A stretch of DNA of 64,000 bases from Streptomyces regalis (lineage in GTDB: Bacteria; Actinomycetota; Actinomycetes; Streptomycetales; Streptomycetaceae): positions 1 to 64,000 of the forward strand of contig NZ_LLZG01000399.1 of assembly GCF_001509475.1 (NCBI RefSeq). The letters run 5' to 3'. This document shows positions 27,917-36,817 of this stretch, piece by piece. Each line of letters begins with the position of its first letter. The first letter of the stretch is position 1. Made by a program: the position numbers and the translations under genes. Under the pieces are notes generated by a model that worked only from the letters and a program-made list of their open reading frames with translations, was not told the origin of the DNA and made no database searches.

Positions 27917-28963
27917 TCAGTACGTGACGGTGATGCGCCGGGCGGGGCCGTCGACGCGGACGATGCCGCCGTAGGGGATCACGAGCTGCGGATCCGTGTG
28001 CCCGTAGTCCACGTCGAAGACGATCATGGTGTCGGGAGCGTAGGCCCGCATGGCGCGCAGGACGGCCTCGCGCTGCTCTGCCGCATAACGAGCGGCCTCC
28101 TCGGGGCTGTTGGGGCGCTCGAAGGACCAGGTCTTCGCCCGGCCCATCAGGAGTGCGGAGAAGCGCTGGAGCAGCCCACGCTCGCCCATGTTGCGCATGG
28201 TGCGGAAGACCTCCTCGCCGCTCGGCATCTCCTCAGAGGTCTCCAGGAGCAGCACCCCACCGTCGTACTCCGAGAGGTCGCGTGCGATCTCCCGGTCAGC
28301 CATCAGCATCCAGCCGAGGATCTCCAGACAGCCGCCCCAACTGCGGCCTTCCACCACCCTGTCGGCGTTCACCCACGTCCATCCGTCGGAGGGGCGCATC
28401 TCCGGCTCAGCGTCGAAGGTCGCCGGGTCGGCCCAGTCACGGTTGACGTCGTTCCAGAGCTCTGCGGGCTTCAGCTCGTACTCGCCCGACGTGAACAGCG
28501 CCGCCCGCAGCGACTCGGCCGTCAACTCGTCCATGGCAACAGGGCGGCCCAGGGCGGTCATGACGGTCGCGCCGTGGTAGCCGACGATGCCGGTGTTGCG
28601 CAGGAACATGAGCAGGTTCGTGTTGTCGCTCATCCCGAAGAACGGCTTCGGGTTGGCCCGGATCAACTCCCGGTCCAGCAGCGGCAGTACGGTGATCTGG
28701 TCGTCGCCGCCGATGGACGCGATGACCGCCTTGATGCCGGGGTCGGCGAACGCGGCGTGGATGTCGTCGGCCCGCTCCTGCGGCGTCGAGCCCAACTTGC
28801 GGGTCGAGGGGTACTCGACCGGCTCGAGTCCGTAGTCCTTGCGCAGCCGCTCCAGGCCCAGTTCGTAAGGGCGGGGGAAGAGCCCGGGAAGGCCCGCACC
28901 GGGCGAAATGACGGCGATGCGGTCGCCGGGGGAGGGCTTGGGCGGGTACGAGATCATGGTCAT
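27917..28963 (-). CDS. S66-family peptidase (LD-carboxypeptidase/MccF-like)
   Basis: 348 residues. The nucleophile elbow is FFGMSDNTNLL near residue 105, with a Gly-Gly-Asp segment (ASIGGDDQI) before it. A Glu in GGCLEILGWML (about 210) and a His in DVDYGHTDPQ near the C-terminus complete the Ser-Glu-His triad. S66 enzymes trim peptidoglycan tetrapeptides or cleave microcin C-like nucleotide-peptides; the length and NTNLL segment favour the MccF-like branch. The ATG at 28963 has no ribosome site, but a TACCCT lies 6 nt before it, suggesting a leaderless start. Confidence 0.85.
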   Translation of the reverse strand: MTMISYPPKPSPGDRIAVISPGAGLPGLFPRPYELGLERLRKDYGLEPVEYPSTRKLGSTPQERADDIHAAFADPGIKAVIASIGGDDQITVLPLLDRELIRANPKPFFGMSDNTNLLMFLRNTGIVGYHGATVMTALGRPVAMDELTAESLRAALFTSGEYELKPAELWNDVNRDWADPATFDAEPEMRPSDGWTWVNADRVVEGRSWGGCLEILGWMLMADREIARDLSEYDGGVLLLETSEEMPSGEEVFRTMRNMGERGLLQRFSALLMGRAKTWSFERPNSPEEAARYAAEQREAVLRAMRAYAPDTMIVFDVDYGHTDPQLVIPYGGIVRVDGPARRITVTY

Positions 28964-29068
28964 GACGGGAGGGTATGACTCGTGGCGTGATCCATGCATC
29001 GTGATAAACCGGGGTTTGAGCAGCGGTCGTCGTCGGACCGCTCAGATCCCCAACGGACCGGAGGAACC

Positions 29069-29542
29069 GTGCCCCGCACCCTGGCCAACGCCCCGATCAT
29101 GATCCTCAACGGCCCCAACCTGAACCTGCTCGGCCAGCGCCAGCCGGAGATCTACGGCTCCGAGACCCTGGCTGATGTCGAGGCCCTGTGCGCCAAGGCG
29201 GCGGCCGCGCACGGCGGCACGATCGACTTCCGGCAGTCGAACCACGAGGGCGAGCTGGTCGACTGGATCCACGAGGCACGGCTGAACCACTGCGGGATCG
29301 TGATCAATCCCGGTGCCTACTCGCACACGTCGGTTGCGATTCTGGACGCACTCAACACCTGTGACGGGCTGCCCGTGTTGGAGGTCCACATCTCCAACAT
29401 CCACAAGCGCGAGTCGTTCCGGCACCATTCCTACGTCTCCCTGCGCGCCGACGGCGTCATCGCGGGGTGCGGTGTGCAGGGGTACGTGTTCGGGGTGGAG
29501 CGGGTCGTGGCGCTGGCGGGGGCGGGACAGGCGGACACGTGA
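29069..29542 (+). CDS. aroQ: type II 3-dehydroquinate dehydratase
   Basis: 157 residues, normal for the dodecameric type II enzyme, which dehydrates 3-dehydroquinate to 3-dehydroshikimate. Seen are [17 protein letters not shown] (with the loop Tyr), [13 protein letters not shown], and [18 protein letters not shown] with the catalytic His. The GTG at 29069 follows CGGAGGAA by 4 nt. No other shikimate gene is adjacent, so it may serve biosynthesis or quinate breakdown. Confidence 0.95.
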   Translation: MPRTLANAPIMILNGPNLNLLGQRQPEIYGSETLADVEALCAKAAAAHGGTIDFRQSNHEGELVDWIHEARLNHCGIVINPGAYSHTSVAILDALNTCDGLPVLEVHISNIHKRESFRHHSYVSLRADGVIAGCGVQGYVFGVERVVALAGAGQADT

Positions 29543-29628
29543 AGTGGGCGGGCGGGGCGGGCGGGTAAGTCCGGCGAACGTATGAGTCCCGCGGACGTGT
29601 AAGTCCCGCCGACCATGGCGAGCGGTCC

Positions 29629-30381
29629 TTACAGCCGCCCCGCCTCCACGATCCGCCGCAGGAAGCGCCGGGTGCGCTCCTGCTGCGGTTCGCCGAAGAT
29701 CTGCTCGGCCGTGCCGCGTTCCAGCACCACGCCTCCGTCCAGAAAACAAACCTGGTCGGCGACTTCGCGGGCGAACCCCATCTCGTGCGTGGCCAGCACC
29801 ATCGTCATTCCGTCCTCCTTCAAGTCGCGGACGACGGAGAGGACTTCGCCGACGAGTTCCGGGTCGAGGGCGGCGGTGATCTCGTCGAGCAGCAGCAGTC
29901 GGGGACGTACGGCCAAGGCGCGGACGATCGCGACGCGCTGCTGCTGACCGCCGCTCAGTCGGTCCGGGTACTCGCCTGCCTTGCCGGCCAGGCCGAGCCG
30001 CTCCAGCAGCTCACGCGCGCGTGCTTCGGCCTCCGCGCGGGACACGCCGTGCACCCGGCGCGGGGCGAGGGTGATGTTCTCCAGGACCGTCATGTGCGGG
30101 AAGAGGTTGTACGCCTGGAACACCACGCCGATACGGCGCCGTACGGCGTCCTGGTCGACGCGCGGATCGGTGATCTCCTCGCCGTCCAGCCAGATCGCAC
30201 CGTCGTCGATGTCCTCCAGCAGGTTTGCGCACCGCAGCAGCGTGGACTTGCCGGAGCCGGAGGCGCCGATCAGCGCGGTCACCGTGTGCGGGGCGACCTC
30301 GAGGTCGACGTCCCGCAGCACGACCGAGCCGCCGAAGGTCTTGCGGACGGACTCCATGCGCAGCACAGGTGCGTCGCTCAC
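29629..30381 (-). CDS. polar amino-acid ABC transporter ATPase (GlnQ-like)
   Basis: 250 residues. Walker A is GASGSGKSTLLRC (about 38), the Q-loop VFQAYNLFPHMTVLEN, the signature LSGGQQQRV, and Walker B LLLLDEITAALDPE. The PAAT family imports Glu, Gln or related amino acids. The GTG at 30381 overlaps the permease stop (GTGA), the third and last cistron of the operon. Confidence 0.92.
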   Translation of the reverse strand: MSDAPVLRMESVRKTFGGSVVLRDVDLEVAPHTVTALIGASGSGKSTLLRCANLLEDIDDGAIWLDGEEITDPRVDQDAVRRRIGVVFQAYNLFPHMTVLENITLAPRRVHGVSRAEAEARARELLERLGLAGKAGEYPDRLSGGQQQRVAIVRALAVRPRLLLLDEITAALDPELVGEVLSVVRDLKEDGMTMVLATHEMGFAREVADQVCFLDGGVVLERGTAEQIFGEPQQERTRRFLRRIVEAGRL

Positions 30382-31295
30382 AGGGCTCCTCCTTGGGCGC
30401 GCCGGCGGTCCATCCGGGCCGTCACCCAGTCCGTGAAGCGGGTCATCGGGATCGTCAGCGCCACGAAGACCAGGCCCGCGACGATGTACGGCGTGTAGTT
30501 GAGGCTGCGGCCCACGATGATGTCCGCGGCCCGTACGGCATCCACCGCACCGCCGATCGACACCAGACCGGTGTCCTTCTGCAGCGACACCAGGTCGTTC
30601 AGCAGTGGCGGCACCTGACGGCGTACGGCCTGGGGCAGGACGACGTGCCGCAGTGCCTGCCGGTTGGTGAGGCCGAGCGAGCGGGCCGCCGCGCGCTGCG
30701 AGGGGTGGACGGACTCGATGCCCGCGCGGAACACCTCGGCTACGTACGCCGAGTACGTCAGCGTCAGCGCGGTACCGCCCAGCAGTACCGGATCGACGGT
30801 CACGCCCTGCAGCCGCAGCGCGGGGACGCCGAGCACGACGATCATCAAGTTGATGATGAGCGGAAGGCCCCGGAAGAAGTCCGTGTACGCGGCCGCCAGT
30901 GCCCGCAGAGGGAAGAACACCGGGCCGCGCAGCGTGCGCGCGACGGCGATGAGCATGCCGAGGACCAGCACGGCCGCACCGCAGATCAGCAGCAGCCGGA
31001 CGTTGAGCCAGAGCCCTTCGAGGACCTTGGGGAACGCCTCACGCGCGTACTGCCAGTCGAAGAACGTCTCCTTGGTGCGCGGCCAGCCCGGGGCGTTGAC
31101 CACGATCAGGTAGAGAACGATGCCGCTGATCAGGGTGGACAGGGCAGCGATCGCGGTGGCGCGGCGGGCGCGGTTGCGCTTGTAGCGCTCGCGGTCGAGA
31201 CGTCGCTGCGAGGGGACGTAACCGTCGCCGTCCGCACCGGACATGCCGTCGTCGTCCGCGCCCTCCTGCCCGGACTCCTCCTTCGTGACCGTCAC
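30378..31295 (-). CDS. polar amino-acid ABC transporter permease (HisMQ type)
   Basis: 305 residues. A basic cytoplasmic N-terminus leads into a first helix (TAIAALSTLISGIVLYLIVV) and then the HisMQ core, with DFFRGLPLIINLMI and the EAA loop GLTNRQALRHVVLPQAVRR (about 215). The GTG at 31295 overlaps the binding-protein stop by 4 nt. One permease gene suggests a homodimer. Confidence 0.92.
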   Translation of the reverse strand: MTVTKEESGQEGADDDGMSGADGDGYVPSQRRLDRERYKRNRARRATAIAALSTLISGIVLYLIVVNAPGWPRTKETFFDWQYAREAFPKVLEGLWLNVRLLLICGAAVLVLGMLIAVARTLRGPVFFPLRALAAAYTDFFRGLPLIINLMIVVLGVPALRLQGVTVDPVLLGGTALTLTYSAYVAEVFRAGIESVHPSQRAAARSLGLTNRQALRHVVLPQAVRRQVPPLLNDLVSLQKDTGLVSIGGAVDAVRAADIIVGRSLNYTPYIVAGLVFVALTIPMTRFTDWVTARMDRRRAQGGAL

Positions 31296-32176
31296 TTGAG
31301 CACCGGAGCGTCGACGGCGTCCGAGAGCCACTGCTGCTCGAGCTTGGCCAGGGTGCCGTCCTTGCGCAGCGTGTCCACGGCGTCCGTCACACACGCGGTG
31401 AGTGTGCTGCCCTTGTCGAGCACGAGCCCGAACTGCTCCGGCGTACCGCCCTGGTTCTCGAACTGGCCGACGATCGTCGCGTCCGTCACCTCGGCCGCGG
31501 TGATGTAGAAGGCGGTCGGCAGGTCGACGACGATGGCATCCACCTGACCGTTCTTCAGCGCGGACTTGGCCTGGTCGTTCTTGGCGTACGCGGCGGCCTG
31601 CTGCGTCGGCTTCACCACGTCGTCGATGTAATTGAGGCTGGTGGTGCCGACCTGCGCGCCCAGCTTGAGTCCCTTCAGGTCCGCGAGGCTCTTCGCCTTG
31701 GCGGCCTTGGTGCCCTTCAACGCAATGACGGCCTGGCGGACGTCGTAGTAGCCGGAGGAGAAGTCCACCGCCTTCTTGCGCTCGTTGCTGATCGACACCT
31801 GGTTGATGTCGAAGTCGAAGGTCTTCGCGCCGGGCGCGAAGGCCTTGTTGAAGGGCACGCTCTGCCAGACGACGGCGCTCTTGTCGTAGCCGAGCTGCTT
31901 CGCCACGGCGTACGCGACCGCCGACTCGAATCCCTCACCGTTGGCGGGCTTGTCATCCTTGAACCAGGGCTCGTACGCCGGCTCGTCGGTGGCGATCGTC
32001 AGCTTGCCGGAGGTCTGGGTGGCCAACTTGCCCTTGGCGCACGTGTTCCCGGCCGAACCCGACGGCGCGTCGGCAGGCTTGTCGTCCGGCTGCGGGGCAC
32101 AGCCGAGAGCGGTGGCGAGCAGGGCTGTCGTTGCGACGGCGACGGCGCGGCGCAGCGCGCGAGGGGCAAGATCCAT
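31292..32176 (-). CDS. lipoprotein amino-acid-binding protein of ABC transporter
   Basis: 294 residues. The lipobox LLATALGC gives C26 as the lipid-modified residue. The SBP_bac_3 domain follows (KLTIATDEPAYEPWF, FDFDINQVSISNERKKAVDFS and GLKLGAQVGTTSLNYID). A Cys pair (C47 and one near 263) could form a disulphide. The ATG at 32176 follows a TACTGT hexamer by 12 nt with no clear ribosome site. It is the first gene of the three-gene operon. Confidence 0.9.
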   Translation of the reverse strand: MDLAPRALRRAVAVATTALLATALGCAPQPDDKPADAPSGSAGNTCAKGKLATQTSGKLTIATDEPAYEPWFKDDKPANGEGFESAVAYAVAKQLGYDKSAVVWQSVPFNKAFAPGAKTFDFDINQVSISNERKKAVDFSSGYYDVRQAVIALKGTKAAKAKSLADLKGLKLGAQVGTTSLNYIDDVVKPTQQAAAYAKNDQAKSALKNGQVDAIVVDLPTAFYITAAEVTDATIVGQFENQGGTPEQFGLVLDKGSTLTACVTDAVDTLRKDGTLAKLEQQWLSDAVDAPVLK

Positions 32177-32417
32177 GGCGGGAGATTGACAGTACATCGT
32201 CGTGTTTGTCGAGGTCGCGACGGTAACTGTCCGCATAGTGGGAACGGGTGTTGCGTTCCTGTGAACAGGTTCCTCGGCGTGCCGCCGGGGCCGCCGACCG
32301 AGGGCGGGGTCGGAGAGGTCGGCGGCCCTTACCGCTCAGGAGCCGTCATCCTGTGCGGGGCTGCTTCCAGTTGACTGCGCAACAACGTCCGCCGGGAGCG
32401 CGCGCGTGGCACCGGCG

Positions 32418-32436
32418 CGTGTGAACGATTCACACG
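32418..32436. promoter_or_regulatory. perfect 19-bp palindrome in 330-bp gap
   Basis: CGTGTGAA-CGA-TTCACACG is a perfect inverted repeat. It could be an operator or short terminator. The surrounding gap, 32177-32507, has three GCGCGCTCAC copies near 32455-32510 and no supported gene. Confidence 0.4.
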
Positions 32437-32507
32437 GGGCGCGTGCGCGGGGAGCGCGCTCACGCCTGCGCGCTTACGGGCGCCGCGCGCTCACCGACCT
32501 CGCGCGC

Positions 32508-32690
32508 TCACCAACCCCGCGCGTGCCACTCCGGCAGCTGCGGTCGTTCCGCGCCCAGCGTCGTGTCGTTGCCGTGCCCCGGGTAGACCCAGGTCTCGTC
32601 CGGCAGTACGTCGAAGATCTTCGTCTCGACGTCGTGGATCAGACTGGCGAACGCCTTCGGATCCTTACGGGTGTTGCCCACACCGCCCGG
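32508..32690 (-). pseudogene. C-terminal remnant of MBL-fold hydrolase
   Basis: The last 60 codons of a metallo-beta-lactamase-fold hydrolase remain in frame: PGGVGNTRKDPKAFASLI, IFDVLPDETWVYPGHGNDT and LGAERPQLPEWHARGW. In whole proteins the PGHGNDT part carries the last metal-binding His, preceded by HxHxDH and GHTPGS motifs, all missing here. At codon PGG the sequence switches to transposase-like DNA. This marks one end of the accessory region. Confidence 0.85.
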
Positions 32691-32801
32691 GAACGCGCGG
32701 GCCCCGGCCAATATGGTGGAGCAGGCGCTCAGGAGTACGCTCACGAACGAGTGGACGCCTCCCGCGCCGTGGCGCGGATCGGCCAACGTGACCAGCCGCT
32801 G
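32691..32801 (-). mobile_element. transposase N-terminal fragment (ISAs1-like)
   Basis: In the frame that runs on into the MBL remnant, the segment LVTLADPRHGAGGVHSFV followed by SVLLSACSTILAGARAF matches the N-terminal domain of ISAs1-type transposases (DPR..RGVRH...LAGARSF pattern). Only about 37 codons are convincing; no catalytic DDE part or terminal repeats were found. It is fused directly to the hydrolase tail. Confidence 0.6.
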
Positions 32802-32901
32802 CTCATGAGCCGCACGACTCGAAATTGCCCTGCCCACTCGATGCCCTCGATCTCCGCGAGGATCTGGCCAGTGAGTCAGCCTTCCTGCCATAGGGTGCGC
32901 T

Positions 32902-33780
32902 TCAGCACACGGGGTGGCGAGCGCGTCCGGGCAGATACTGTTCCCACTCCTCGGCGGTCAGGTCACGGCCAACGCTGCGGCAAATCTCGTTCATGATCGA
33001 CTCTGGGTCAAGGTCGATCATGACGTGTCGATTGAGGGTGGAGGCGACGTGCAGTCTGCCGGAGGTGTCGAAGGCGAGGGAAATGCGATCTCCACCAGCC
33101 AGTCGTAGCGGGCCACCGAGGCGGCGGCGGTCGGGCACGTCCCACAGGCGCACGCCGGTATCGTCCACCCCGGCCAGAAGTTGTCCGTCCGGTGAGAACC
33201 GCAGACCGGTGACGGGAGAGTCGGTATTGCCCATGGACGGTACGGCTCCGATGCGCCGGGTCGCGGTGGCATCCCACAGGTCGATACTGCCCCGGTCGGT
33301 GGAGACGGCCAGGGTTTGCCCGTCCTCGCTGAACGCCACATCGCGGGCGCCGGCCGGTCCCAGCGCCTGCCGCCGTACCTGTTTCGACATGAGATCGATC
33401 CGATCACCTGAGGCGGTCACCAGGAGGTTGCCGTCGGGCGAGAAGGCGATTTCGGCCGCGCCAGCGTCGGGGAAGACAGCCGCACGGCGGGAGGTGGTCA
33501 GATCCCACACCTCTATGGTTCGGCGCGTGACCATCGAGGCGTCAAGACGGGAGACGGCGATCCGACGGCCGTCAGGAGAGAAGGCGATCGCCTCGGGTTC
33601 GTCCTTGCCCCGAAGGCTGATCCGCGGACCGTGAGGGCGACCGGTCCTCGCCGACCAGACCTGGAGTGAGGGGCCACCCTCGTCGTCCACGACGTGCGCG
33701 TACAGCTCTCCGTCCGGGGAGAACGCTCCCACGACCGTGTCCACCAACGAGAGGAACGGGCTGCCCGCTGTCTTCAGCCG
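32902..33780 (-). pseudogene. 5'-truncated WD40-repeat protein
   Basis: About 290 residues of WD40 blades: AFSPDGELYAHVVDDE, AIAFSPDGRRIAVSRLD, IAFSPDGNLLVTASGD, VAFSEDGQTLAVSTDRG and LRFSPDGQLLAGVDDTG, each followed by a W-D-like end. The C-terminus IMNEICRSVGRDLTAEEWEQ is the usual tail of Streptomyces NTPase-WD40 (nSTAND) or kinase-WD40 proteins. The N-terminal effector and more blades are missing; sequence upstream of about 33770 instead belongs to an opposite-strand gene. It is probably the residue of a larger signalling or defence protein. Confidence 0.75.
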
Positions 33781-33788
33781 CCTGCGGT

Positions 33789-34361
33789 GACGCACCGCCC
33801 GCCGACGCCGCCCGATGGCTGACCCGCGCGGCAGCGGCCGCCGACCGGCTGCAGCACCAGTGCCGGCAGAGCCCCAACGCCTCGCTCTGGCCCGCGCTGG
33901 CAACGGCGGCGACATCCGTACGGGCCGCAGCCGACCGGCTGACGGCGGCAGCCGAGGCGGTCCGCGTCATCGACACCAGCGGCGCACCCGCTGACCACCG
34001 CGTCCTGCACCACGACCAGGAACGCCTGGAGAAAGAGGCCCGAGCCCTCCCCGACGGCCCGCTACGGCGGGCCAAACAGGACGCCGCCCGCGCCACGGGC
34101 GAACGCGCCGCGACCCTGGAGCGCCTGGCGGAGCTGCGGCAACTCCTGATCACCACCATGGAGGCCACCACCCTGCGTCTGGAAGCGGCGGCGGAGCGCG
34201 GCGCCATGCTGCTGTCGCTCCAGGCCGCGACGGACGCCTCCGCCGTCCCGACGGACCTCACCGCCCTCGACCACGAACTCGAGGCCGTACAGGCCGGACT
34301 CGACACACTCGACGAGATCACCCGCTCACTGCACGGCACAGGCGACGAACGGCCGGAGTGA
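33789..34361 (+). pseudogene. 5'-truncated helical (coiled-coil) protein
   Basis: About 190 codons of alpha-helical, Ala/Leu/Glu-rich sequence (AADRLTAAAEAVRVIDT, LEKEARALPDGPLRRAKQDA, LERLAELRQLLITTMEATTL). It looks like an actinobacterial coiled-coil hypothetical often seen with Ser/Thr kinases or membrane genes. No start with a ribosome site exists at the beginning of the similarity, and the frame runs back into the WD40 remnant, so the 5' end appears lost. It is followed by a small membrane gene 11 nt later. Confidence 0.6.
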
Positions 34362-34372
34362 GGAGACAGCAC

Positions 34373-34714
34373 ATGCGCGGAAGAGGCCGCCTCGCGGCCG
34401 CGAGGCTTTTGTACCCGGTATGCGCGGCCGTCACTGCGGTCGCCGGGTGGTGGTCGAGCAGGGACGGAAGAGGCGGCTTCGCGCCCATGATGCTGTGGTC
34501 CCTGGTCGTCATACCGATCGCGGTCCCCTTCGCCTCCCGCAACCAAGGAGTTCGATGGGTGCTGGTCTTCGTCCTCCTCGCGATCGCCTCAGTGCGTCTG
34601 GCCGTGGAGATCGCCGCTTACTGGTCCCCCGTCGAACTGCGAGAAGCCCTGACCGCCGTGCCCGGGCTGACGGCCGCCGTTCTGCTCATCACAGCACCGT
34701 GGCTGGCCTCTTAG
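34373..34714 (+). CDS. small four-helix membrane protein
   Basis: 113 residues with four predicted membrane helices (LLYPVCAAVTAVAGWW, MMLWSLVVIPIAVPF, VLVFVLLAIASVRLAVEI, GLTAAVLLITAPWLA). A GAGGAGA site precedes the ATG at 34373. No family was recognised. It follows the truncated coiled-coil gene by 11 nt, suggesting a former operon. Confidence 0.6.
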   Translation: MRGRGRLAAARLLYPVCAAVTAVAGWWSSRDGRGGFAPMMLWSLVVIPIAVPFASRNQGVRWVLVFVLLAIASVRLAVEIAAYWSPVELREALTAVPGLTAAVLLITAPWLAS

Positions 34715-34717
34715 GCC

Positions 34718-35059
34718 CTCCATGATCTGGCCGGGCAGCCGGCCCTGGCCCGCGTCGTCGAGGCCGAGCCCGTCATCTACGGTGAGGGCGTGGACACCGG
34801 GCGTACCCGCTACCGCCTCGCAGACGCGGAGACTGAGCGTGACCTCGGCTGGATGCGGTTCGGCCCACGCACACGCGCACCCGTTGGTGCCGTCATCACC
34901 GTCTCGGTGGTCCCGGACGGCTGGGCCCCGCCCATCGCCACCGAACGCCTCAACGACACCGACGTGGAACCCGGCATCGCCGCCTTCACGGCACTCGCCA
35001 CCATCCATGTCCTTGCCTGCGCCGCCACGGCAGCGGCATGGCCCCGCGACGAGTGGTGA
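34718..35059 (+). pseudogene. 5'-truncated hypothetical protein fragment
   Basis: In-frame sequence from 34718 (HDLAGQPALARVVEAEPVIYG) runs through RYRLADAETERDLGWMRFGP and ends in a hydrophobic C-terminus, FTALATIHVLACAATAAAW. The pattern looks like a membrane protein whose N-terminal part is missing. The frame could still be read from the GTG at 34790 (89 codons), but coding character extends upstream of that codon. Confidence 0.5.
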
Positions 35060-35283
35060 GCGTCGCGGCCGGCCTGGCTGCGACCGCCGACTACGGCGGG
35101 TTCTGCTCGCCGCACGTGGAGCACCACGTCCCCAACCCGGGGTGATAGTCGCAGTCAACGGCCATCACATAGCCACAGTTCCTGCAACCCACTGCCTGCG
35201 GGGATCGGACGGAGGGCGACAGCGGCCGCAGCTGCGATCTGTGAGTTGCTCAAGCGCTCGGCAGGCGTCGCGGGGGCGACAGT

Positions 35284-35289
35284 TATCCT
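35284..35289 (+). promoter_or_regulatory. -10 element (TATCCT) of HEPN gene
   Basis: TATCCT ends 6 nt before the GTG at 35296, and no ribosome site is present, so a leaderless mRNA is predicted. No convincing -35 element was seen. Confidence 0.5.
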
Positions 35290-35295
35290 GTCGGC

Positions 35296-36378
35296 GTGTT
35301 GACGAAGGATCAGGACCCTGCCCGCACGGGTGATTCAGGTGACACACCGCAGTGGAAGGTGGCGGCAGCGGACGGGCTCTGGTTCGTGCCGCCGGAGCGT
35401 CCGGCCGGACCGCCGCAGTTGGACTTTCCTCCGATCCGCAACGGCATCGACTACCTCGCCAGTGTTGTCGAGCACCTGGACGAGAACGCATCGGACGTCG
35501 GACCCCGGAACCTCAAGTACGCCGTCCTGCACCTGCAGGCCGCGGTCGAGGTGCTCCTCAAAGCCCGTCTGCTGCGCGAGCACTGGACCCTCATCTTCAA
35601 GGACCCCGGCAGGGCGACCAGGAAGGACTTCGAGAGCGGGGACTTCGAGAGCTGCGGGACCGAGGCCGCGGTCGAGCGCCTGCGCGACATAGCGGGGGTC
35701 GCCATCGACCGCAAGGAGGCCGAGGCGCTGAAGGACCTGGCGAAAGACCGCAACGCCCTGCAGCACTACGGCCTGACGCACAATGCCCACGCGGTCGAGG
35801 CCCGTGCCGGCCGAGTGCTCGACTTCCTCATGCGCTTCTTGGACACCCAGCTCCTGCCGCTGCTCGAAGGGCAGGAACGTGACAGGGCAGCACGGGACAT
35901 GATCCCGGTGGCCAAGGGCGTGAAGAACATCAGCTCCTACGTCAAACGGCGCCTCAACCGGCTGCGCGGCGAGCTGGCCGGGCTGGAGAGCCGGACCATC
36001 ATGTGCCCCTACTGCGAGCAGATGACCCTCGTCGTCGCCCCCCACAGCGGAGACTGCCGCTTCTGCGGCGCGTCATGGGACTCGGCCGAGCTGCTGGCCT
36101 TCGACTATCTCGGCTGCTCCGACGGCCAGTTGGCCCTGGCGTTCCCCTGCCCCCAATGCGACACCGCCGCCTTCGTCGAGGGCGTCAACTTCGCCGACGG
36201 CACCCGGCTGTCCGACACCCTGTACTGCTTCGGCTGCAGCAACCGCCACGAAGCGCGGGACCTCGCAACCTGCGCCGGCTGCAGCCGCCCGTGGCCCACC
36301 CCGGCCGACGCCGACCGTTTGGGCTTCACTCTGTGCCCGGACTGCCGAGCGCAGGATGCGCCGGAGGACGTCGCATGA
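35296..36378 (+). CDS. HEPN-like protein with three C-terminal zinc ribbons
   Basis: 360 residues. The helical N-terminal half (about 45-190) contains KYAVLHLQAAVEVLLKARLL and the HEPN ribonuclease motif R-x4-H as R152-NALQ-H157 (KDRNALQHYGLT). Then come three zinc ribbons: C237/C240 with C254/C257, C285/C288 with C311/C314, and C326/C329 with C347/C350. HEPN domains are commonly RNA-cutting toxins or defence effectors; zinc ribbons would hold RNA, DNA or protein. The leaderless GTG start fits a self-contained mobile gene. A broken tyrosine recombinase begins in its stop codon. Function as an RNase is inferred from the motif only. Confidence 0.72.
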   Translation: MLTKDQDPARTGDSGDTPQWKVAAADGLWFVPPERPAGPPQLDFPPIRNGIDYLASVVEHLDENASDVGPRNLKYAVLHLQAAVEVLLKARLLREHWTLIFKDPGRATRKDFESGDFESCGTEAAVERLRDIAGVAIDRKEAEALKDLAKDRNALQHYGLTHNAHAVEARAGRVLDFLMRFLDTQLLPLLEGQERDRAARDMIPVAKGVKNISSYVKRRLNRLRGELAGLESRTIMCPYCEQMTLVVAPHSGDCRFCGASWDSAELLAFDYLGCSDGQLALAFPCPQCDTAAFVEGVNFADGTRLSDTLYCFGCSNRHEARDLATCAGCSRPWPTPADADRLGFTLCPDCRAQDAPEDVA

Positions 36379-36735
36379 CCACGGCACTGGAGCAGCTCGC
36401 CCCGAACCACGCTGGCCACGCTACGGCGTGACCCGCGCGACCTGTGACCGGAGCACGCGCGGAAGCTGTACGACCACCTCGTCAGCCTGTACGGCAGGGA
36501 CGACGTGCTGCCGACCCTCGCGGCTTCCTGGATCGCCCACCAGCGCAGCGTGAACACGCAGCGCGCGTACGCCCGGGGAATCAAGATCTTCGAGGAGTTC
36601 GCCCGGGAGCACGGCGCGCATCCGATGGCGTTGAAGTTCGTCCTCGCTGACACCTTCCGCCTGTACCTGGAGTCCACCCCAACCTGGGTGCGGGTCAAGG
36701 GCGGCCGGCGCGGCGAGATGGTCCGGGCCGGAAAA
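36375..36735 (+). pseudogene. broken tyrosine recombinase (N-terminal domain)
   Basis: An ATG at 36375 overlaps the HEPN stop (ATGA) and opens 18 codons before a stop. The next frame reads TLRRDPRDL, a TGA, then PEHARKLYDHLVSLYG and ASWIAHQRSVNTQRAYARGI. The latter is the SAM-like core-binding domain of phage-type integrases, continuing through LADTFRLYLESTPTW. One frameshift and one stop break it, and the catalytic domain (R..HxxR..Y) is absent; homology ends near 36735. It suggests the HEPN gene travelled with a recombinase. Confidence 0.72.
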
Positions 36736-36817
36736 GGCTCTGTCAGCGTTCGGTGGGGTCTGGCACAAGTTCCGGGAGGGAGCCAACTACACAACGTTAT
36801 GTACGAAGGAAGCAGGC

